Assembly: GCA_905236925.1 (NCBI GenBank)
Contig: CAJOQS010000161.1
Span: 1 to 11,268, forward strand
Source of the DNA: an uncultured Lachnospiraceae bacterium
GTDB taxonomy: Bacteria > Bacillota > Clostridia > Lachnospirales > Lachnospiraceae
Length of the DNA stretch: 11,268 bases
Reading direction: 5' to 3'
Numbering within the stretch: the first letter of the stretch is position 1; each line of letters starts with the position of its first letter. The notes beneath the pieces were generated by a model, which saw nothing but the letters and a program-made list of their open reading frames with translations, ran no database searches and was not told the DNA's origin. Positions 7,234-11,268 of the stretch are shown one piece after another. The position numbers and the translations under genes are program-made.

Positions 7234-7917
7234 ATGAAAGAGTGGTTTTCCAAGGATAAATTGAAAAAGGCTCCCGTGATGCTGGCTGCAGTTATCACAA
7301 TGGGTATCTGTGTTGCGCTTCTTAAGATGACATCGTTCGGACCCGATCCCTGCTCGACCATGAACTATGGTGTGGCATCGCTTCTGGGACTTCCCTTCGG
7401 TGTTTATCAGATGTCGCTGAATATTGTGGTTTTCATCATTGTCTTCTTTATTGATAAGACGCAGCTTGGACTCGGAAGCTTCGGTAATATGATTCTTGTC
7501 GGTTATTCTGCCGACTTTACGACCTGGTTTATGAGGAGATTCTTCGGGATCACTTCGTTTGAGGGTCTGGGTGTTAGAGTTGCAGTTATGCTCGCGGCGC
7601 TGATTGTTTTTGTTTTCGCTGCCGCGATCTACATGAACAGCGGGCTGGGTACAGCTCCCTATGATGCTGTAAGCTATCTGATTCATCAGAGGCTGTTTGT
7701 CAACAAAGGAAGTAAGGTTCCGTTCAGGGCGGTGCGCATCGCGTATGACGCTGCTGCAATGCTGATCGGTCTTGCGACCGGAGGCGGTGTGGGTATCGTA
7801 ACGATCATTATGATCCCCGCACTCGGAAGCGCAGTTGATTATGTAGGAAAGCTGCTCGCAGGAAAAGAAAAGGAACATTCCGCAGCTCCCGCATTTATGC
7901 ATTTCATGGGAGCCTGA
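7234..7917 (+). CDS. YczE/YitT-like multi-pass membrane protein, function unknown
   Basis: A 227-residue integral membrane protein with about five hydrophobic segments (approximately residues 13-31, 60-74, 84-100, 114-134 and 168-200). The family motif GLGTAPYDAV lies at 137-146 and a glycine-rich GGGVGIVTI segment at 183-191, as in the YczE/YyaS/YitT group of Firmicutes membrane proteins. The first half has a related motif, SFGPDPCSTMNYG at 34-46, which suggests an internal duplication. No biochemical role is firmly established for this family, so no substrate is proposed. I chose the ATG at 7234 because AGAAGG lies about 8 bases upstream. The in-frame GTG at 7225 would lie within that ribosome binding site. 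The gene is flanked by terminators on both sides and appears monocistronic. Confidence 0.82.
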   Translation: MKEWFSKDKLKKAPVMLAAVITMGICVALLKMTSFGPDPCSTMNYGVASLLGLPFGVYQMSLNIVVFIIVFFIDKTQLGLGSFGNMILVGYSADFTTWFMRRFFGITSFEGLGVRVAVMLAALIVFVFAAAIYMNSGLGTAPYDAVSYLIHQRLFVNKGSKVPFRAVRIAYDAAAMLIGLATGGGVGIVTIIMIPALGSAVDYVGKLLAGKEKEHSAAPAFMHFMGA

Positions 7918-7933
7918 TCAAAGGATATATATG

Positions 7934-7961
7934 GGCTGTCGCTTTGTGCGGCAGCCTTTTT
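7934..7961 (+). terminator. Intrinsic terminator after the YczE-like gene
   Basis: A 9-bp stem (GGCTGTCGC at 7934-7942 with GCGGCAGCC at 7948-7956, one G-T wobble) has a TTTGT loop and is followed by TTTTT at 7957-7961. It lies 16 bases after the stop codon. Confidence 0.88.
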
Positions 7962-7968
7962 CTTACGT

Positions 7969-7997
7969 TTGTATAAACAAAAGGGTTGTGTTATAAT
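7969..7997 (+). promoter_or_regulatory. Promoter of ptb-buk
   Basis: TTGTAT (7969-7974) and TATAAT (7992-7997) are separated by 17 bases. A TG at 7989-7990 gives an extended -10 element. The predicted start is near 8004, leaving a leader of about 52 bases. A short palindrome, TTTGTATAAACAAA (7968-7981), overlaps the -35 box. Confidence 0.78.
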
Positions 7998-8000
7998 ACC

Positions 8001-8036
8001 CAAAGGTGCGGGAGCTAACGGCATCCCGTGTCTTTG
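8001..8036 (+). other. 5' leader hairpin of the ptb-buk transcript
   Basis: Nested inverted repeats: CAAAG (8001-8005) pairs with CTTTG (8032-8036), and CGGGA (8009-8013) pairs with TCCCG (8024-8028). Small internal mismatches and a 10-base loop complete it. It starts at about the predicted transcription start and ends 8 bases before the GGAGG. No T-run follows. A stabilising or regulatory role is possible but not shown. Confidence 0.45.
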
Positions 8037-8055
8037 AAACTAACGGAGGCGTAAA

Positions 8056-8952
8056 ATGTACAGATCTTTTAAGGAAATAGAGGAAGCGGTCCTCAAAAGA
8101 GGAACGTTAAAGAAGCTCGCTCTGGCGGCCAGCGCGGATGACGTTGCGCTCGGTGCCGTGGTGGAGGCTCAGAAAAAGGGCATTATCGATGCACAGCTTG
8201 TGGGCGATGCCGAGGCTACGAAGAAGATGCTCGTTGAATTGGGAGAGAATCCCGGGGATTATGATATCACCGACGAACCCGATCCGATCAAGGCGGCAAG
8301 GATCGTCTGCGAGAGGATCAGGGACGGCAAGGCGGATATGCCAATGAAGGGACTTATGCAGTCGCAGGACTATCTGCGCGCGATACTTGACAAGAACTAC
8401 GGCTTCATGCCCGAGAAGGGTCTGCTGACTGAGACGACTCTGTTTGAGTATGACAACAGGCTTATAACCGCAACGGACTGTGCGATCGTAATAGCACCCG
8501 ATTATGACGAGAAGGTCAGGATCATCAAAAATGCCGTAAAATTTGTCAGGGATCTTGGCTGTGAAACTCCCAAGGTTGCAGTGGTGACTCCCGTGGAGAT
8601 GGTCAATCCGAAGATTCCTTCAACGGTTGACGCGGCAATGCTGACCGTTGCGTGCAGAAGGGGACAGATCAAGGACTGCGTTATAGAAGGACCTCTGGCA
8701 CTCGACAATTCCATCTCCGAGTACGCGGCAAAGCACAAGGGAATCGACAGCCCCGTAGCCGGACATGCGGACATCCTGCTCCTGCCCGATCTCGATTCAG
8801 GCAATCTGTTCCTGAAGGCTGTCATTTACATGATGAATACCGTTTCCTCAAGCAATATCGTCGGAGCGAACATTCCCGTAGTAATGTGCTCCAGGGCGGA
8901 TACTCCGGTAAATAAATACAATTCCATACTCTCTGCGGTTATCCGTGCATAA
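8056..8952 (+). CDS. ptb: Phosphate butyryltransferase
   Basis: This 298-residue enzyme belongs to the phosphate acetyl/butyryltransferase family. It is expected to convert butyryl-CoA and phosphate to butyryl phosphate and CoA in the cytoplasm. Matching family features are MKG at residues 97-99, EGPLALDNSIS at 211-221, the block from ADILLLPDLDSGN at 238-250 and SRADTPVNKYNSI at 279-291. The length is typical for Ptb (about 300) and shorter than many acetyl-specific enzymes. The C4 assignment rests largely on the adjacent butyrate kinase gene; related branched-chain acyl-CoA substrates are possible. The ATG is preceded by GGAGG 6 bases upstream. It is first in a two-gene operon with buk (21-base gap) and is driven by an extended -10 promoter. 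Together they form the ATP-yielding end step of butyrate fermentation. Confidence 0.93.
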   Translation: MYRSFKEIEEAVLKRGTLKKLALAASADDVALGAVVEAQKKGIIDAQLVGDAEATKKMLVELGENPGDYDITDEPDPIKAARIVCERIRDGKADMPMKGLMQSQDYLRAILDKNYGFMPEKGLLTETTLFEYDNRLITATDCAIVIAPDYDEKVRIIKNAVKFVRDLGCETPKVAVVTPVEMVNPKIPSTVDAAMLTVACRRGQIKDCVIEGPLALDNSISEYAAKHKGIDSPVAGHADILLLPDLDSGNLFLKAVIYMMNTVSSSNIVGANIPVVMCSRADTPVNKYNSILSAVIRA

Positions 8953-8973
8953 TGAAGAAAGGCGAAAAAGAAA

Positions 8974-10080
8974 ATGCCATACAAGATACTTGTGATCAAT
9001 CCCGGGTCGACCTCGACCAAGATATCTCTTTTTGAAGATGATAAGAATCTGTACACCGAGAGTCTGTTCCATGACGCACCGGAGCTTCTGGCTTTCCCGC
9101 ATGTAAACGACCAGACGGAGTTCAGGAAAAAGGTTATCCTTGACTTTCTGGCCGCGCACGGCACATCTCCAAGCGAAATCGATGTGTTCGTAGGAAGGGG
9201 CGGAAGTGCCTATTCCCAGCCTGCCGGCATCACCGAGATCGATGAGCGCCTCTATGAAGACACGAAAAAGGCTGTAGGCGGAAGCAACCATCCCGCAAAG
9301 CTCGGAGTTATGATAGCCTATGAGCTGTGCAGGGAATACGGGGGAAAGATGTTTACCCTTAATCCCACCAATGTCGATGAGCTCTGCGATTACGCGAGAC
9401 CTACTGGCATCAAGGGAGTATACAGAAAGCCGCAGACCCATGTTCTTAATCAGAAGGGCATCGCGCAGATACACGCGAAAAAGCTCGGCAGGAAATATGA
9501 GGACTGCAACTTCATCGTTTGCCATATCGACGGCGGCATCACTATAACCGCACATGAACACGGCAGAATGGTGGACAGTACAGAAGGCGCAGGCGGAGAC
9601 GGACCCTTCACGCCCACGAGGCTTGGAAGCATTCCGATCCTTGAAGACTGCGATTATATCGATGCGGGCCATACGACAGGAGATCTTCGCATCATGCTTT
9701 CTAGGGCGGGCGGCTTTGTCAGCCATTTCGGAACCTCCAATTCCGACACCATACATGAGAGGATCGAGAAGGGTGACCGTTATGCCGAACTTATCTGGAA
9801 CACGATGTGCTATCAGCTCTGCAAGTCCATCGGCGCGATGAGCACGGTGCTTAAGGGCCGGGTAGATGCCATCCTTTTAACAGGAGGACTTGTAAGGTTC
9901 AGGGATCTGGTCGATCATGTAAAGGAGAGATGCGGTTTCCTTGCACCCATAGAGGTTTATCCGGGTGAGGTCGAGCAGGAAGCCATGGCGGAAGCGGCTC
10001 TTGCAGTTATGCGAGGAGAGAGCGCGGCAAGGAAGTATTCGGGCAAGCCTGTATTTGAGGGTTTCGCATTTAGCGAATAA
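8974..10080 (+). CDS. buk: Butyrate kinase
   Basis: This 368-residue ASKHA-superfamily acyl kinase is expected to transfer phosphate from butyryl phosphate to ADP, giving butyrate and ATP. Family motifs: phosphate-1 loop INPGSTSTK at residues 8-16, FVGRGG at 72-77, NPTNVDELCDYARPTG at 130-145, phosphate-2 region HIDGGIT at 184-190 (HLGGGIS-like), GDGPFTPTRLGSIP at 208-221 and the adenosine-site LTGG at 302-305. The length is close to known butyrate kinases (about 355) and shorter than acetate kinases (about 400). The GGP(F)TPTR-type segment and pairing with ptb favour butyrate over acetate. The ribosome binding site is weak (AAAGG about 12 bases upstream), so translation may rely on coupling to ptb. 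No intrinsic terminator is visible after the stop codon, so some transcription may continue toward the chemoreceptor gene. Confidence 0.95.
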   Translation: MPYKILVINPGSTSTKISLFEDDKNLYTESLFHDAPELLAFPHVNDQTEFRKKVILDFLAAHGTSPSEIDVFVGRGGSAYSQPAGITEIDERLYEDTKKAVGGSNHPAKLGVMIAYELCREYGGKMFTLNPTNVDELCDYARPTGIKGVYRKPQTHVLNQKGIAQIHAKKLGRKYEDCNFIVCHIDGGITITAHEHGRMVDSTEGAGGDGPFTPTRLGSIPILEDCDYIDAGHTTGDLRIMLSRAGGFVSHFGTSNSDTIHERIEKGDRYAELIWNTMCYQLCKSIGAMSTVLKGRVDAILLTGGLVRFRDLVDHVKERCGFLAPIEVYPGEVEQEAMAEAALAVMRGESAARKYSGKPVFEGFAFSE

Positions 10081-10101
10081 GTATATCGATAAACGTGGGT
10101 T

Positions 10102-10117
10102 TTGGAAGCGGTTGCAA
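10102..10117. promoter_or_regulatory. cre-like operator (CcpA/LacI-family type)
   Basis: TTGGAAGCGGTTGCAA fits the catabolite-responsive element pattern WTGNAANCGNWNNCW at every defined position. It is symmetric about the central CG (TTGnAAnC-GnTTnCAA). It lies 21 bases after the buk stop and 27 bases before the -35 box of the chemoreceptor promoter. Its centre is about 70 bases upstream of the predicted start, where activation is more likely than simple repression. The binding protein could be CcpA or another LacI-family regulator. Confidence 0.6.
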
Positions 10118-10144
10118 TCAGAAAATGTGAATTTGCAAAAGGTG

Positions 10145-10173
10145 TTTACAAAAAGTGTAATATGCTTTATACT
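10145..10173 (+). promoter_or_regulatory. Promoter of the chemoreceptor gene
   Basis: TTTACA (10145-10150) and TATACT (10168-10173) are separated by 17 bases. The predicted start near 10180 gives a leader of about 66 bases. The sequence around the -35 box, GGTGTTTACAA, is identical over 11 bases to that of the HD-GYP gene promoter. Confidence 0.75.
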
Positions 10174-10245
10174 CTTGTTAAGTAACTCGATCAGTGTTTC
10201 TATTGTTAATCACGCCAGTTATGTTTATGACGAGGAGGATAAAGT

Positions 10246-11268
10246 ATGTCTGATATCGCAAAAGCCAATAACCTCGGAAGAAAGCTCTATACCGCGATCA
10301 CGGCGGTTCTGTTCGTGGCATATGTCATGGAAGTAGTCAAGGGCAGCCAGACTATCGGTCTGTTTATCGGGCTTATGGTCCTTTGTCTCGGACCGATGAT
10401 TGCAACGCACATTCTGTATAAGAAGAATCCCGACAACCCCAATATCAAGTGGGTAATAGGTATCGGATACGGAGTCTATTATCTGGTCAACTGTTATTTC
10501 AGCCCTTCGCGGCTGGTATTCGTATACGGACTTCCGATGCTCGTAATTGTTGCCCTGTATGTTGAAATACGTTATATCAAGGCTATCTGCGGTTTCTACT
10601 CTGTAGTAGCCATTGTACACGGAGTCATTTATACGAGCAGTGTCGGATGGGATGCCGGAAGCACCGCCGATTTCGAGATCCAGGTGGCTGTAATGGTTCT
10701 TGTAATGATTTTCTCTGTCATCAGCTATTCTTTCGTAGCCCGGATGAACGACGAGAAGGTTGCAGAAGTAACCGCCGCCGGTGAAAAGACCACCAAGATG
10801 CTTGATGAGATCACTACTGTTTCCGGAAGTCTCGCTGACGGTGTGGCAAGTGTTTCCGAGAAAATGAACCGTCTGTCGGAATCCGGCAGGAACACTCTTA
10901 CGTCCATGGGTGAGGTCCAGTCGGGAACGCAGGATACGGCAAGCTCCGTTCAGGTCCAGATGGTCAAGACCGAAGAGATCCAGGGACAGATCGTCAAGGT
11001 TGCCGAGGCATCCAAGAATATCGGAGAAAACGCCGATTCTGCAGTGGAAGCCATTAACGAAGGAAAGCAGAATCTTGCGAAGCTCATCAAACAGTCCGAG
11101 ATCTCTGCGGAAGCAGGTAACGGAGCTGTTAAGGAGGTTGAGGAACTCAAGTCCTCGACCGAACAGATGGAAACCATCGTACAGATGATCCAGAAGGTTG
11201 CTTCACAGACCAGTATGCTGGCACTTAACGCTTCGATCGAGGCAGCACGTGCAGGTGAAGCAGGACGC
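10246..11268 (+). CDS. Methyl-accepting chemotaxis protein with six-helix membrane input domain (runs off right edge)
   Basis: The frame is open for 341 codons to the window end; the C-terminus is missing. The ATG is preceded by GAGGAGG with good spacing. Residues 1-165 contain six predicted membrane helices (about 13-31, 35-57, 68-85, 89-107, 111-130 and 145-165) joined by short loops, with no periplasmic ligand domain such as dCACHE or 4HB. Residues about 170-341 are a long coiled-coil with heptad-like Ala, Ser, Glu and Gln repeats. They reach the start of the signalling hairpin, LALNASIEAARAGEAGR at 325-341, the diagnostic MCP motif that docks CheA/CheW. No clear HAMP domain is seen between membrane and coiled-coil. 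The protein should control CheA activity and thus flagellar rotation. The signal may be sensed within the membrane, such as a lipophilic compound or energy state, but this is inference. Confidence 0.92.
   Translation, partial: MSDIAKANNLGRKLYTAITAVLFVAYVMEVVKGSQTIGLFIGLMVLCLGPMIATHILYKKNPDNPNIKWVIGIGYGVYYLVNCYFSPSRLVFVYGLPMLVIVALYVEIRYIKAICGFYSVVAIVHGVIYTSSVGWDAGSTADFEIQVAVMVLVMIFSVISYSFVARMNDEKVAEVTAAGEKTTKMLDEITTVSGSLADGVASVSEKMNRLSESGRNTLTSMGEVQSGTQDTASSVQVQMVKTEEIQGQIVKVAEASKNIGENADSAVEAINEGKQNLAKLIKQSEISAEAGNGAVKEVEELKSSTEQMETIVQMIQKVASQTSMLALNASIEAARAGEAGR

Noticed and set aside
7207..7902. Long minus-strand open frame (231 codons) opposite the YczE-like gene
   Set aside because: The translation is rich in His, Cys, Asn and Ser with no domain or membrane pattern, while the plus-strand frame gives a coherent membrane protein with a good ribosome binding site.
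7986..8003. Possible Rex (redox repressor) site over the ptb -10 box
   Set aside because: The outer TTGTG and CAA resemble a Rex site, but the inner half-sites do not match TTGTTAA-N4-TTAACAA.
8848..9756. Minus-strand open frame of 302 codons opposite buk
   Set aside because: It is the antisense shadow of a clear butyrate kinase gene with all motifs; there is no ribosome binding site or recognisable protein pattern.
10174..10245. c-di-GMP riboswitch in the chemoreceptor leader
   Set aside because: The leader is only about 66 bases and shows no GEMM-type conserved core or expression platform.
1..11268. A previously undescribed multi-gene system (defence island, mobile element, CRISPR or biosynthetic cluster)
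   Set aside because: No transposase, integrase, direct-repeat array or tRNA is visible, and genes are in small, mostly recognisable units separated by terminators and promoters.

Overview
The window looks like chromosomal DNA from a Gram-positive anaerobe of the Clostridia, most likely a Lachnospiraceae-type butyrate producer. The evidence is a ptb-buk pair for butyrate formation, a BirA-regulated birA-bioY unit, strong GGAGG-type ribosome binding sites, consensus sigma-A-like promoters, and a membrane chemoreceptor and c-di-GMP phosphodiesterase of a kind common in that group. The taxonomic call is inference from gene content; no rRNA or other marker gene is present. I see no mobile element, CRISPR array, tRNA or rRNA gene.

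Layout: (1) Bases 1-539, minus strand: the N-terminal part of an unrecognised secreted protein, running off the left edge. (2) Bases 540-679: a compact divergent promoter region. (3) Bases 680-2083, plus strand: a GPH/MelB-type sugar:cation symporter, ending at a hairpin terminator shared with the convergent unit. (4) Bases 2132-3694, minus strand: birA then bioY, for biotin sensing, protein biotinylation and biotin uptake. A 36-bp inverted-repeat BirA operator sits on the -35 box of their promoter. (5) Bases 3893-7054, plus strand: a 1053-residue sensor with a signal peptide, an extracytoplasmic Reg_prop beta-propeller, a Y_Y_Y domain, one membrane helix and a cytoplasmic HD-GYP domain, followed by a strong terminator. 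(6) Bases 7234-7917, plus strand: a YczE/YitT-like membrane protein of unknown function with its own terminator. (7) Bases 8056-10080, plus strand: ptb and buk, which convert butyryl-CoA to butyrate with ATP gain. (8) Bases 10246-11268, plus strand: a methyl-accepting chemotaxis protein with a six-helix membrane input domain, cut by the right edge. A cre/LacI-type operator lies between buk and its promoter.

The genes form several small independent transcription units. Biotin uptake, sugar uptake and butyrate formation fit a saccharolytic fermenter that scavenges biotin. The propeller-HD-GYP protein and the chemoreceptor suggest that external cues are linked to c-di-GMP level and motility. Every gap between genes is under 300 bases and is explained mainly by promoters, operators and terminators. 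I found no convincing multi-gene novel system. The most interesting items are the propeller-HD-GYP fusion, the BirA operator architecture and the cre-like site ahead of the chemoreceptor.
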